Of a DNA stretch of 64,000 nt, positions 43,432-53,109 are shown in pieces. The notes under the pieces were generated by a model. The model was not told the DNA's origin and did no database searches. It worked only from the letters and a program-made list of their open reading frames with translations. Location: contig CAWJRN010000009.1 in NCBI GenBank assembly GCA_963845265.1, forward strand, positions 1-64,000. The letters are read 5' to 3'. This stretch comes from DYRB01 sp963845265. Its GTDB lineage: Bacteria; Pseudomonadota; Gammaproteobacteria; Chromatiales; Chromatiaceae. The number at the start of each line of letters is the position of its first letter. Within the stretch, counting starts at the first letter, position 1. A program made the position numbers and the translations under genes.

Positions 43432-44970
43432 ATGATCACGATGACCAGCCCAGCTACTCTCGGCATCATGCTTGCCAGTCGTGCCGCTACGGATCCCGAC
43501 GCGGTTGCGGTTCGCTTCCGGGGCGAGTCCATGAGCTACGCAGCCCTCGATGCGGCCGCGTACCGTGTCGCTCGGTTGCTCCTCGACCTTGGTATCGGTC
43601 GCGGCGACCGCGTCGCCGCGATGCTTCCGAACTGCCCCGAGATGCTGTGGTTCGATTTCGCGTGCTTTCGGATCGGTGCCGTTGCGGTGCCCGTTAATAC
43701 CCGCTATCGGCGCGCCGAGGCCAGCTATGTCCTCCGCCATTCGGGCGCCCGGCTCCTGTTGGTCGATGCTGAGTTCCTGCCAGTCGTGGATGGCCTCCAG
43801 GCGCAATTGCCGGCCCTCGATCAGCTACTGGTTCGTGGCGGTGACAGGGTGTCCGAGCGCGACTTCAACCGGCTGCTCGCCACCGTCGAGCCGGCACCGC
43901 TCGGCGACGCGCCGGCGGCGGACGACCCGGCAGTGATCTTTTACACCTCGGGCAGCACCGCTCAGCCAAAGGGTGTCGTGCACAGCCATCGGACCTTGCT
44001 GGGAACCGCCCGGGTCCAATCCGCAACCCGCTCGATGGGGCCCGGCAGACGCTGGCTGATCGCCACCGGGATTGGCTACGTGGCCGGGCTCGCGGGGGTC
44101 AGCATCCCTTGTCTGTCCAGCGGCGCGACCGTCATCATCGAACCGGACCTGGCACCCGCCGCACTGCTGCGGGCCATCGAGCGCGAACGCATCGATGCGG
44201 CCCTGCTCCTGCCGACCAAGCTCCTCGATATGTTGGATGATCCGCTCATCGACGTACTGAACCTTGGCAGCTTCACCCACTGTTTTGTCGCCGGGGACGA
44301 ATGCACCCACGACCTCTACCGGCGTTTTCGCGCCCGCTTTGGCTACGATCTGGCCCAGGCCCTGGGCATGACTGAGTGCGAAGGCTACATGACCAACCGA
44401 CCCGACGGAGAGAACCGGGTCGGCTCCGTCGGCAAGCCGGCGACGGGCGTCGAGGTTCGCCTGACCAAGGCCGATGGAAGCGAGGTTGCGCACGGCAACG
44501 CCGGCGAGCTTCGGGTGCGGGCGCCCGGCGTGATGGTGGGCTACTGGCATGCCCCTGAGGCCACCGCGGAGACTTTCGTCGATGGCTGGCTGGCGACCGG
44601 CGACGTTGGGCGCCGCGATGCCGACGGCTTCTACTGGTTCATCGAGCGGCGGCGCGAAATCGTTATCCATGACGGGTCGAACATTGCCCCGCATGAGGTC
44701 GAAGACGCCATCGACACGCATCCTGCGGTCGCCGAAAGCTGTGTCGTTGGGGTCCCGGATCCGCGCCATGGTGCCATCCTGAAGGCCTTTATAGAGCTTG
44801 AGCCGGACGCGGTCGCCCCGCCCACCGGCGAACAGCTCGAGGCCTGGCTGGGCAACGCTCTGTCCGCCTACAAAGTACCGGTCCTGTGGGAGTTCCTGCC
44901 CAAGCTGCCACGCACTGCAACCGGCAAGATCGATCGCAAGTCGCTGCACGCGCTTTCGGCTAAGCCATAG
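43432..44970 (+). CDS. Class I adenylate-forming acyl-CoA synthetase/ligase
   Basis: A 512-residue AMP-binding enzyme. The A3 motif is YTSGSTAQPKGVV, A5 is GMTECEGY, A7 is WLATGDVG, A8 is RRREIVIHDGSNIAPHEVED and A10 is PRTATGKIDRKSL with the catalytic Lys. It activates a carboxylic acid as adenylate and usually transfers it to CoA; the substrate cannot be read from the sequence. Start 43432 follows a GGGAGG ribosome site. It is directly followed by a transporter remnant. Confidence 0.9.
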   Translation: MITMTSPATLGIMLASRAATDPDAVAVRFRGESMSYAALDAAAYRVARLLLDLGIGRGDRVAAMLPNCPEMLWFDFACFRIGAVAVPVNTRYRRAEASYVLRHSGARLLLVDAEFLPVVDGLQAQLPALDQLLVRGGDRVSERDFNRLLATVEPAPLGDAPAADDPAVIFYTSGSTAQPKGVVHSHRTLLGTARVQSATRSMGPGRRWLIATGIGYVAGLAGVSIPCLSSGATVIIEPDLAPAALLRAIERERIDAALLLPTKLLDMLDDPLIDVLNLGSFTHCFVAGDECTHDLYRRFRARFGYDLAQALGMTECEGYMTNRPDGENRVGSVGKPATGVEVRLTKADGSEVAHGNAGELRVRAPGVMVGYWHAPEATAETFVDGWLATGDVGRRDADGFYWFIERRREIVIHDGSNIAPHEVEDAIDTHPAVAESCVVGVPDPRHGAILKAFIELEPDAVAPPTGEQLEAWLGNALSAYKVPVLWEFLPKLPRTATGKIDRKSLHALSAKP

Positions 44971-45216
44971 GCAGCACGACCCAGGGGCCGACGTTTCCAA
45001 GACTGGTGTGCCGGGACGCTCGGGACGCTCCTGCAGGTGACCGCCGACCAGCGGGATGTGGTCGTGCTGGTCAGCGCGATGCCCTCGGCCATCCTGGGAC
45101 CGGTGTTCGCGACGCGCTATGACTGTGCGCCAAAGAAGGCCTCTGCCATCGTCTTTAGCCACATTGTCTTGGGTCTGGTGGTGATCCCGGCCGTCTTCGC
45201 CGTCCTGGTGGACTGA
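44971..45216 (+). pseudogene. C-terminal remnant of an AEC-family transporter
   Basis: The plus-strand frame from the synthetase stop to 45216 has no start codon but encodes about 80 residues ending in two hydrophobic helices (VVVLVSAMPSAILGPVFATR; ASAIVFSHIVLGLVVIPAVF). The MPSA segment and the following helix resemble the C-terminus of AEC (auxin efflux carrier type) permeases. It is a broken gene. Confidence 0.55.
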
Positions 45217-45260
45217 GCGGCGGCGAACTCGGGCGAGCGTCGTCCCGCCTGCCGTTCAGC

Positions 45261-45291
45261 CTCGTTCTCACGCTCCAGCGTGGGAGCCAGG
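45261..45291. repeat. REP-like palindrome
   Basis: CTCGTTCTCACGCTCCAGCG followed by TGGGAGCCAGG contains the inverted pair CTCACGCT/AGCGTGGG. A partial copy occurs at 43129-43142. This looks like a small repetitive extragenic element. Confidence 0.6.
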
Positions 45292-45339
45292 TAAACGCAC
45301 GTGCTGCGACATCGGGCGTTGGAGCTACACTAGCCGATT

Positions 45340-46137
45340 ATGGCCACCCCACCTGCCCAAGAAGCTATGCACGACGGCGCGGATCTTACGCCCGGAAGAT
45401 TCTCCACCACTGACATCGCGGATGCGCTTGTGGCCGGAGTGCGATGCTTCCGTCGCCTGCCCGGTCCCAGCGTCGCCTTCGCCTCGGTGTTCGCCCTGAT
45501 CGGGCTTTTCCTGCTCGCCGGTGTGGGTCGCTTCGGCATCTCGCCGATGGCCCTGCCGTTCGCCGGGGGTTTCTTGCTGGTGGGCCCGGCGCTGTTGACC
45601 GGGTTTTTCCACATTGCCGCCTTGAGTGCCGGGGGCCACAAACCCCGTCTCCGGGATGCCCTCGCGGCTTTCGCCCGGGCACCGAGCGGTCTTTGGGCGG
45701 TCGCGGGCGTCTGCACCTTTCTGTTTGTGATCTGGATGACGGACGCGGCGGTGCTCTATGCCTTCATGATCGGCGCCGAGCATCTACCCTACGACCTGCC
45801 CTGGCTGATCAGTATGCAGCGTCATGTGGTCGCCTTCGAGCTCTGGGGCTCGCTCATGGGCTCGGTCCTGGCTTTCATCATCTTCAGCGTTTCCGCGTTC
45901 TCGGTTCCTCTGCTGCACGAGGGTCGCGCCAATCTGGTCCAGGCGGTGTATGCCAGCGTGCGTGCCGTACTAGGCAACCTGCTGCCTGCGCTCGCCTGGG
46001 GCCTGTTGTTGACGGTCGCCATGGTGCTCTCCATTGTGTTGCTCCCACTGCTGACGGTCGTGCTGCCGGTACTTGCGTACGCAAGCTTTGCCATCTACGA
46101 AAAGGTTTTTCCGCGGCCGGCAGACAGTCCGCGGTAG
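45340..46137 (+). CDS. DUF2189 integral membrane protein
   Basis: A 265-residue protein with about six membrane helices and DUF2189 features (DIADALVAGVRCFRRLPGPS near the start, PALLTGFFHIAALSAGG, later SVSAFSVPLLHEGR). Members are widespread in proteobacteria and occasionally near cytochrome oxidase genes, without a known function. ATG 45340 has no obvious ribosome site; Met at 45367 is an alternative. Confidence 0.85.
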   Translation: MATPPAQEAMHDGADLTPGRFSTTDIADALVAGVRCFRRLPGPSVAFASVFALIGLFLLAGVGRFGISPMALPFAGGFLLVGPALLTGFFHIAALSAGGHKPRLRDALAAFARAPSGLWAVAGVCTFLFVIWMTDAAVLYAFMIGAEHLPYDLPWLISMQRHVVAFELWGSLMGSVLAFIIFSVSAFSVPLLHEGRANLVQAVYASVRAVLGNLLPALAWGLLLTVAMVLSIVLLPLLTVVLPVLAYASFAIYEKVFPRPADSPR

Positions 46138-46272
46138 CCTGCGATGGATTGTCACCCCCGGACCTTTGGTTGCTGTCTGGTTCGACCTCAGCCATACAGG
46201 ACCTGATGCCTGGGTGTCTCATGCGGCGCATCGGTTCCGATTCAGCCGCGCTCGTTCAAACCACGAGGTTCT

Positions 46273-46656
46273 ATGTCTAGGATCGCCGCAGATATCCCCA
46301 TCGACGGTACCGCCGAGCGCATCCCCGGGAGCAAGGCGATTTGGGTGGGGATCTTTGCCGAGCTCACCGAGTTTGCATTGATGTTCTTGGTCTACTTCGT
46401 CTCTCGCGCGCACCATCCGAACGCGTTCAGCGCTGGGGTACAGAAGTTGTCGACGCTGGCTGGGACGGCGAACACGCTCATCATCGCCACGACCATGGCA
46501 GTCAAGGGGCGCATGGTGATCGACCACTTCATGGAGTTGACCAACGCCAATCGCACGATACGGCGAATGGTCAGGCTCTACGGCGTGGTCATTCCCGTGC
46601 TCTTGATGTTGACGTACGTCTTTGGTCCGCAGATTGCGCGGGTGACGAGCCTCTAA
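46273..46656 (+). CDS. Hybrid small membrane protein: oxidase subunit III-like start, subunit IV-like end
   Basis: A 127-residue protein. The first half (WVGIFAELTEFALMFLVYFV; FSAGVQKLSTLAGTANTLII) resembles the first two helices of NorE/CoxC-type heme-copper oxidase subunit III proteins. The second half (MAVKGRMVIDHFMELTNANR; YGVVIPVLLMLTYVF) resembles small prokaryotic oxidase subunit IV proteins with their K-R-V-IDHFMEL motif. An internal deletion fusing neighbouring genes would explain it. It may be a non-functional fusion or a novel small subunit. Confidence 0.55.
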   Translation: MSRIAADIPIDGTAERIPGSKAIWVGIFAELTEFALMFLVYFVSRAHHPNAFSAGVQKLSTLAGTANTLIIATTMAVKGRMVIDHFMELTNANRTIRRMVRLYGVVIPVLLMLTYVFGPQIARVTSL

Positions 46657-46829
46657 TCGGTTCTGTTCGTAACGGCTGTGGTCGGCACCGGGTGCGTGCC
46701 TGCCGCGCACGGCCCGGATGTCCTGTCATGCGTCGGCGCTCCGCGCCCTGGGGAGGCCGCGGCGCAGAGCGCGTACTGTTCCGTTCCACCGCAGGAGCGG
46801 TGAAACGAGTGGGAAGCAGGGCCGCGGCG

Positions 46830-47918
46830 CTAGTCTTCTACGCCCATCTCCTCTTGGACGGATCGAACGATGCGCGAGTCGACAGGCAACAGCTCTTGCC
46901 GCTTGTCCGGGTAGTCGATCTTGCTCAGCAGGTAACGGATGGCATTGATGCGGGCCCGCTTCTTGTCGTCGGACTTGATGATGGTCCAAGGGCTGTCTGC
47001 CGTCGAAGTGAAGAAGAACATGTCCTCCTTCGCTCGGGTGTAGTCTTCCCATTTGTCTTGCGATTCCTGGTCGACCGGGCTCAACTTCCACTGCTTGAGT
47101 GGGTCATGGATCCGCTTGCCGAAACGCCGGGCCTGCTCCTTCTTGCTCACCGAGTAGTAGAACTTGAACAGGTGTATCCCGGATCGGATCAGCATACGTT
47201 CGAGCTCCGGTACTGAGCGAAGGAATTCCTTGACCTCCGCCCCGTTGCAGAAACTCATGACGCGCTCGACCATCGACCGGTTGTACCAGCTGCGGTCGAA
47301 GAAGACGACCTCACCCCCCGAGGGCAGGTGGGCGAGGTAACGCTGGAAGTACCACTGGGTGCGCTCTCGATCGCTGGGCTTGTCAAGGGCGACCACACGC
47401 GCACCGCGAGGGTTCATGTGCTCGACGAAGCGCTTGATGGTGCCACCCTTACCGGCCGCGTCGCGCCCTTCGTTGATCACCAACAGTTGCAGCCCTTGCT
47501 CCTTGATCCAGTTCTGCATCTTCAGCAGTTCCGCGTGCAGAGGCAGGATCAGGTCCAGGTAATCGTCGTTGCTGAGCTTCTTCATCGGCTCGGCATGATC
47601 GATCGGAAGCCCAGGGTCTGATTCGAGCTTCTTCGCCTCCTTGCCCTCCTTGCCCTCCTTTGTTTCTTTGGCGCCCTTTGCTGCCTTCTTCGCCGCTTGC
47701 CCGTCCGGGACCGGGGTTTCGGCGCTTCCCTGCTCGGCGACGGCCGAGGACGCTTCCGCGCTGCTGTCCTTGCCGGCATCAGCCTGGTGCCGAGGCGTCG
47801 GATCATCGTCGGTATCGGCGTCCAGAGCCTCACGTTCCAGCAGCATGTCGTCGCTGGTGTCTTCGTCCATCTTTGCCGCCTTTGGCCGCCTGGTAGTCGT
47901 GGTCCGCGTCGTTGTCAT
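46830..47918 (-). CDS. ppk2: Polyphosphate kinase 2 (PPK2)
   Basis: A 362-residue PPK2. The core starts near residue 110 with Walker A NEGRDAAGKGGTIKRF, then RGARVVALDKPSDRERTQWY, Walker B and lid FFDRSWYNRSMVERVM and the C-terminal DDKKRARINAIRYLLSKIDY. It transfers phosphate between polyphosphate and nucleotides. The N-terminal 100 residues are an unusual low-complexity charged extension (Asp/Glu then Lys-rich). ATG 47918 is preferred because GGAGAT lies just upstream. Confidence 0.92.
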   Translation of the reverse strand: MTTTRTTTTRRPKAAKMDEDTSDDMLLEREALDADTDDDPTPRHQADAGKDSSAEASSAVAEQGSAETPVPDGQAAKKAAKGAKETKEGKEGKEAKKLESDPGLPIDHAEPMKKLSNDDYLDLILPLHAELLKMQNWIKEQGLQLLVINEGRDAAGKGGTIKRFVEHMNPRGARVVALDKPSDRERTQWYFQRYLAHLPSGGEVVFFDRSWYNRSMVERVMSFCNGAEVKEFLRSVPELERMLIRSGIHLFKFYYSVSKKEQARRFGKRIHDPLKQWKLSPVDQESQDKWEDYTRAKEDMFFFTSTADSPWTIIKSDDKKRARINAIRYLLSKIDYPDKRQELLPVDSRIVRSVQEEMGVED

Positions 47919-48066
47919 GGCTATCTCCACCTTTGGTCAAGTGATGCTCGACCGGCCGGTGCTCAGGCAGCGCGGCTGGTCTGGGATTCGGTCGCTGTGC
48001 GGGCCGACGGGCAATGGTAACGGAACGGTAACAAAACTGCGCCACGGGAGGACACACGGGAGGACA

Positions 48067-48406
48067 GATTGCGAGGCCCAGCGGACGGGCCCGACGTTAT
48101 GGGGCGGCGGCGCCATCGATCGCAGGAGACGGCGGTTGCCAGGAGCTGGTCAAACTTGAAGCCGGGGTCCGGTTGGGCGATGAGGTCCCAGTCCGTCATC
48201 GGTTCGAGAGTATCGTCCCAGGCGGGCGGTCCGCGGGCGGGGGCGATGGCTGGCGGATGTGGAGGCTCACCGATGTGCGTGAGGATGTGCTCAATGGGAG
48301 CGGCCTCGGGGATGAATGCGATGATGCGCATGTCCACCCCGCAGTTGGGGCAGCCCAGCGGGAGCGACTCAAACAGCCGGGCCAGGAGCATCGCCCAGCG
48401 ATAGCG
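48067..48406 (-). mobile_element. IS91-type transposase C-terminal remnant, copy 1
   Basis: The minus strand reads RYRWAMLLARLFESLPLGCP, then NCGVDMRIIAFI and PIEHILTHIGEPPHPP, the C-terminal zinc-containing end of IS91/IS1294-type Y2 transposases. The block 48067-48225 is repeated at 52097-52240 and 54802-54963. The catalytic half is missing, so this is not a mobile element now. Confidence 0.75.
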
Positions 48407-48550
48407 GGCCGGCGGGCGAGCGCTTGCGCAGGGATCTGCGGCGGGACATTTTCGGGTCCGGGCCAGGCATGGTGCCGGCTCCTGCCCCGGCCTCACCCTG
48501 CTTCCGGCTGCGCTGACCCACGCACGTTGTTCGACGCGGGGGAGGTGTGC

Positions 48551-50806
48551 CTAGTGCAGCCGCCCCAGTATGTGCCGGCGGTGAGGGTCCTGCGACCGGC
48601 AGGCGGGCTCGGGATGGCCAAAGAGGTACCCCTGGCCGTAACGGCATCCCAAGGCTCCGACGCGCGAGCCCATACGCTCGGTCTCGATGCCCTCAGCGAC
48701 GATCTCGTAGCCAGCCTTGATGATCAGCCGTGCCAGGTCCTCGACCAAGCCGGTTTGGGCAGTGCCGTTGTCCAGGCTACGCACCAGGGTGATGTCGAAC
48801 TTGACGAGGTCGATGGGCATGTGCGCGAGGTAGCGGAGAGAGGAATAGCCGCTGCCGAAATCGTCCAGGGCCACCTGAAAGCCGTCGGCACGCAAGTGAT
48901 TCAGGACCTCGCCGGCCAGGTCCAGTTGGGTGATGAGTGCGGTCTCCGTAACCTCTATGACGACGCCGTAGGTGCGAAGAAAGGTCGCCAGGGGCTTGAG
49001 GTCGGCGAGAATGTTGGACTGCACCAGGGTCGGACCTGCCAAGTTGACGGAGACCCCGGTCCCCGGCGGGATTCGCCCCTGGGCCAGATCGCGGGCCACG
49101 CGGGCGATGACCCAGTGGTCGAGCTCGGCCTCCAAGCTGCGCGCCTCCACTAAGGGCATGATGCTATAGGGGGTGATGACCTCATCGTCTCGGACGATGC
49201 GCACCAGGGCTTCGTAATGGGTGATGCGGCCGGTTGCCATCTCGACAATCGGCTGGTAGTACATACACAGCCCCATTCCCTCGGTGATCGCCTCGTATAC
49301 GGCGTTGGCGACCCTGTTGGAGAACAGGGTCTTGGGTGCCGCGGCTAGGGCATTATTGTATTCAACGACGGCCGGGCTGCCTGGCCTCTTGGCGTCATAC
49401 ATGGCCGCGTCGGCCTGCCAGTGGAGCTCGCCAAGATCCGCAGCGGCCGTCGCCAGCGTGTGGGACAGACCGACACTGACGCGCACTGGCTCGCGAATTC
49501 CCAGGGCCGGAAAGTCAGCGGCCGAGACCGCCGTGACGCAGGCGTCCGCGATCTGCCTGGCTTGTTCGGGCTTACAGTCGAGCAGGAGCGAGGCAAATTC
49601 ATCTCCCCCGAGGCGGTAGAGCCGGTCGCCCAGGCGCAGTGACTGGTGAACGGCGCTGGCGAGGAGGCGGATGACCTTGTCCCCCAACTGATGGCCGTAG
49701 GAGTCGTTGATGCTCTTGAAATGGTTGCAGTCCACCACTAGGAAGGCAACCGCCACGGGCTCATCGGACTCGCTGAGGTGCTCCAATGCCCGTTGCCAGT
49801 CATCGTCGAAGGCTCGCCGGTTGTGCACGCCGGTGAGGGCGTCCAGATGGGCCAGGTTCCACAGCTCGTGGTTCTTGCGGTTGAGGTCCCGCTGTACCCC
49901 ATCGAGCTCGGATTGATAGTCGTTGAGGGAGATGCGGACCTTTTCGAGCTCCGCCACGGGCAGGGTGTGGTAGAACTGACGCAGCTCGACACCGCCGCCC
50001 CCCGTGCGTAGCTCATCGATGTGTCGGCAGAGGCGGCGCAGGGGCGAGGCCAGGAGGATCGTGAGCAGGAGGTAAAAGGCCAGGGAAACGCCCCCAACCA
50101 GCAGGGACAGGTCGCGGAGGGCGGTCTGCATGGCCCGCTCTAGGTGCACGGTCTCCGGGGTAACGAGCAGCGCGTAGCGCAGGAGTCCGGCGATCTCGTC
50201 GACGCCGTAGTGCCGTTCCTCTGGCAGGTCGAGCCGCGGGGATGCCGCGTTGACGTAACGGAAACGGTTCAGCTCCAATAGGGCGTCGAGGAAATCGATG
50301 CGCAGGCCGACTGTGCCGAGTGGGGCTCCCTCCTTGCTGTCGGTGCAAGGGGTATAGAGCACCAGGTCGTACCGATCGCCGTAATGCTCGAGGTAAGGCC
50401 GCTCCCGATCGACGTCCAGGGTCTCGGGCAAGGTGCTCTGGGGCAGATTGTCTAGGGCCGCACCCTGCGCATCGTAGATCGCGGCATCCCTAAAGTAGGT
50501 CGGTAGGATGTCGGTCGAGCGCAGCCGGTATTCGTGCCAAAAGGCGTAGTGGGTGGGATTGTGCAGTTGCTGTCGGGTTTCCTCCCAGGCGGCAAGGGCG
50601 GCTGCATCCCTCTGGGCTTTGTGCACCGTGATCCCCACGGCGCGCGCGACCTCGTCGCGGGCCGCAGCCAGATTGCTCTTCTCGATCTGCTTTTGAACGC
50701 CCTGCAGACGTTCCAAAGCGACCCCCCCGACTAGCACGAAGAGCACGACCATGGCCCCGATAAGCAAGATGGCGTAGGTCGATAGGGTGGGGGGGGAATT
50801 ACTCAT
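48551..50806 (-). CDS. GGDEF-EAL dual-domain c-di-GMP enzyme with periplasmic sensor
   Basis: A 751-residue protein. An N-terminal helix (TYAILLIGAMVVLFVLVGGV), a CHASE4-like periplasmic region and a second helix (about 235-255) lead to a GGDEF domain with intact YRLGGDEFASL and an EAL domain with HYEALVRIV, DDFGSGYSSLRY and VAEGIETE. Both catalytic signatures are present, so it may synthesise and degrade c-di-GMP. Its start overlaps the upstream hydrolase stop by 4 bases. A twin-PilZ protein is encoded 4.5 kb away. Confidence 0.93.
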   Translation of the reverse strand: MSNSPPTLSTYAILLIGAMVVLFVLVGGVALERLQGVQKQIEKSNLAAARDEVARAVGITVHKAQRDAAALAAWEETRQQLHNPTHYAFWHEYRLRSTDILPTYFRDAAIYDAQGAALDNLPQSTLPETLDVDRERPYLEHYGDRYDLVLYTPCTDSKEGAPLGTVGLRIDFLDALLELNRFRYVNAASPRLDLPEERHYGVDEIAGLLRYALLVTPETVHLERAMQTALRDLSLLVGGVSLAFYLLLTILLASPLRRLCRHIDELRTGGGGVELRQFYHTLPVAELEKVRISLNDYQSELDGVQRDLNRKNHELWNLAHLDALTGVHNRRAFDDDWQRALEHLSESDEPVAVAFLVVDCNHFKSINDSYGHQLGDKVIRLLASAVHQSLRLGDRLYRLGGDEFASLLLDCKPEQARQIADACVTAVSAADFPALGIREPVRVSVGLSHTLATAAADLGELHWQADAAMYDAKRPGSPAVVEYNNALAAAPKTLFSNRVANAVYEAITEGMGLCMYYQPIVEMATGRITHYEALVRIVRDDEVITPYSIMPLVEARSLEAELDHWVIARVARDLAQGRIPPGTGVSVNLAGPTLVQSNILADLKPLATFLRTYGVVIEVTETALITQLDLAGEVLNHLRADGFQVALDDFGSGYSSLRYLAHMPIDLVKFDITLVRSLDNGTAQTGLVEDLARLIIKAGYEIVAEGIETERMGSRVGALGCRYGQGYLFGHPEPACRSQDPHRRHILGRLH

Positions 50807-51702
50807 GGCTTAGAGTCGAGGTAGCGCAGGCTTTCCTCGACCGCATCCCCGAGTTCCAACTCGTGACCCGATTCGAAGAAGTGATCTGCCCCTTCCACGC
50901 CGAGGATCCGGGTCCCAGTGGCCTCCAGATGGGCCACCCAGCTCGAGTCCAGACGATCGTCCCCCAAACCCACGATCAGCACCACGCGGACGCCGCTGAG
51001 CCCCTGAATCGCCTCCAGGCTGCGCGCGGCGTCCCAGTAGAGGTAGGACAGGTAGGCGGCGGGCAGCGTCAGGTAGCGCTGGCAGAAGGTCAGGGCGTAG
51101 GTCTGCGGGTCGCGGCGTCCCTGGGTGAGGTCCTCCTCGGCCCGCCGCTGGTCCTCCGGGCCCTCCACGTTCACCGGTCCAGCGCCGAAATAGGTCGGGC
51201 TGATCAGAATGATGGCTCGCGTGCGCGGGTGCGGTCGCGTAACGGTCTGGGCCAGGACCTGGATGCCACCGGTACTGTGACCGATCACGACGATAGGGGC
51301 GGGGGTCAGGGCAGCAAGCCACTCGATCCAGGCTCGAAGCTCCGCCGTCTCGCCCTCCATGGTGTGGGTGTGGATTGCCTCGCAGGCCAGGCTCTGGCCG
51401 CGCCGGTCGATGTCCAGGGACAGGTTCGGGGTGAGGACCGTATAGCCATCATCAGCCAATGCATCGGCCAGATACTGCACCGTCGGGAACTGGTTGGTCT
51501 GGAGAAAGCCGTGGAGGATCACCACCGCGGGCTTGCCGGGCTCGCCACGGTGCAAGTTGGCCTGGGCGATGATCCCGGAGTCTAGTCGAAGCTCGACCGC
51601 CTCAGCCTGGACCCAGCCGGACAGCAGCGCCATCACCAGGCCGAGCAGGGCACGAAGGGCCGTGGGGCACCGCTTCGGGGAGCGGTTCCCGGCCGGAGCC
51701 AT
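50803..51702 (-). CDS. Secreted alpha/beta hydrolase
   Basis: A 299-residue protein with a signal peptide (MAPAGNRSPKRCPTALRALL, cleavage near VQAEA) and an alpha/beta-hydrolase fold: oxyanion HGFLQTNQF, nucleophile elbow GHSTGG (Ser), acid GLGDDRLD and catalytic His in GADHFFESG. The substrate is unknown. ATG 51702 is used; the longer frame to 51831 adds a non-signal extension. Translationally coupled to the downstream GGDEF-EAL gene. Confidence 0.85.
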   Translation of the reverse strand: MAPAGNRSPKRCPTALRALLGLVMALLSGWVQAEAVELRLDSGIIAQANLHRGEPGKPAVVILHGFLQTNQFPTVQYLADALADDGYTVLTPNLSLDIDRRGQSLACEAIHTHTMEGETAELRAWIEWLAALTPAPIVVIGHSTGGIQVLAQTVTRPHPRTRAIILISPTYFGAGPVNVEGPEDQRRAEEDLTQGRRDPQTYALTFCQRYLTLPAAYLSYLYWDAARSLEAIQGLSGVRVVLIVGLGDDRLDSSWVAHLEATGTRILGVEGADHFFESGHELELGDAVEESLRYLDSKP

Positions 51703-52094
51703 GCGACGATGCTTCACATCCCGGCGCTCCTCGACACGACTGATCGGTTGGGCACTGCCTGGGTTCGGGAGGACGCGCAGACTGGATTCTGCCGCTGGCG
51801 CCCGGCCGTTACCGCGCCCCCGACGATTCAAATTCTAGACGAATTCCGTGACGGGGGTAACGGTTTTCCTCGCGGTTGGGTGCTATACGCAAGGTCCGTG
51901 CGGTATGGGTTCGAGCAAGCGGCCCAAAGATCGCTGGACGGACAAGGCGCGCACCAGGTGGGGCTAATGTGCAAGGCCCGCAGCGAGCGGGCCTTGGAGG
52001 CTGCGCAGGACCGGAGTTGAATCAGCTCACGCCGATCTTCTGCATCAATCCGAAGCTCTTGACGAAGGGGCCCGCCATGCGAGGGTCCTTGATC

Positions 52095-52400
52095 ACGGAC
52101 GGCCCGACGTTATGGGGCGGCGACGTCATCGATCGCAGGAGACGGCGGTTACCGAGAGATGCGCTGGTCAGATTCGAAGCCGGGGTCCGGTTGGGCGATG
52201 AGGTCCCAGTCCGGCGTCGGTTCGAGATCATCGTCCCAGGTGGGTGGTCCCCGGGCGGGTCGCTGGCTGGCGCATGTGGGGGCTCACCGATGTGCGTGAG
52301 GATGCGCTCAATGGGGGCGGCCTCGGTGATGAATGCGATGATGCGCATGTCCGCCCCGCAGTTGGGGCAGACCAGCGGGAGCGGGAGGGCGAATGCAACG
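52095..52400 (-). mobile_element. IS91-type transposase remnant, copy 2
   Basis: The minus strand reads MRIIAFITEAAPIERILTHI and the same terminal block as copy 1 (52097-52240), but the frame breaks at about residue 30 (HAPASDPPGDHPP), and the start of the zinc segment is in another frame. It is decayed. Confidence 0.7.
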
Positions 52401-52489
52401 AGGCTGCTCCGCCCGTTCTCCTCGCGCCTGAGATCCCTTCCGGAATCGACCTGCGCACGCGGTCTACCTGCCCGTCATAGCCCCTCGGC

Positions 52490-52898
52490 TCACCGCTTGC
52501 GGTAGCTCGCGGAGGCGGATTCAGTGTCGTAGATCGCGACTTCGACCACGGGATAGCCGCCTTTCTCCACCTGTTCGTAGATCAGGCGGGCGATGTGCTC
52601 GGCGGTGGGGTTTTCTTCTGTGACGTACACGTGCTCGCTCGCCCCCTCCTAGCGCGGGCAGGGCCGGGTCGCCGCGGCACAGAAGCGTGTTGTGGTCGAT
52701 CTCTGCGTTGAGCCAGGCCTTCACATAGTCGCCGATGTCGCTGAAGTCCACGACCATGCCCAAAGGGTCGAGGGGCTCGCTCTCCAATCGGATCACCGCG
52801 CGCGCGTTGGGGCCGTGCGGGTGCCGGCACTTGCCCCGGTGGTGCAGTAGTCGGTGGCCGTAGCAGAAATAGATTTTTTTGATGACGCTTTTACTAAT
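52490..52898 (-). pseudogene. queD: Decayed queD (6-carboxytetrahydropterin synthase)
   Basis: In pieces, the minus strand encodes KIYFCYGHRLLHHRGKCRH, then VIRLESEPLDPLGMVVDFSD, AEIDHNTLLCRGDPALPAL, and after a frame change near 52648 EHVYVTEENPTAEHIARLIY, ending YDTESASASYRKR. This is QueD of the preQ0/queuosine pathway. No usable start codon exists in the first frame, one zinc ligand is changed (HGP where HGH is expected) and a frameshift separates the halves, so it is a pseudogene. Confidence 0.75.
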
Positions 52899-53109
52899 CG
52901 GTACCTTCCACGGTCATGGCAGGTTCAAACTCGAACGCCGATCGGCGTTCGCCGTATAGCAGCCATCCGGTCGCCAACGGCGTCACGCGGGATCGATTGC
53001 GGCTGTCGCGCGGTCTCGCGCCGCTCCCTGCGCTTCACCCCTGGCCTTTCTCACACCCCCCAACCGGGGCTACCATAACAGGCTGGTAGCAACGCGATGG
53101 ACCTGTCAC

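Noticed and set aside
42153..43532. A 459-residue minus-strand frame over the chimera and synthetase start
   Set aside because: Low-complexity shadow with no recognisable domain. It crosses spacer and genes on the other strand.
43825..45162. A 445-residue minus-strand frame
   Set aside because: Antisense to the acyl-CoA synthetase; no family features.
51966..51995. Hairpin CAAGGCCCGC/GCGGGCCTTG
   Set aside because: A good stem but no T-run and no gene ending nearby, so it is not called a terminator.
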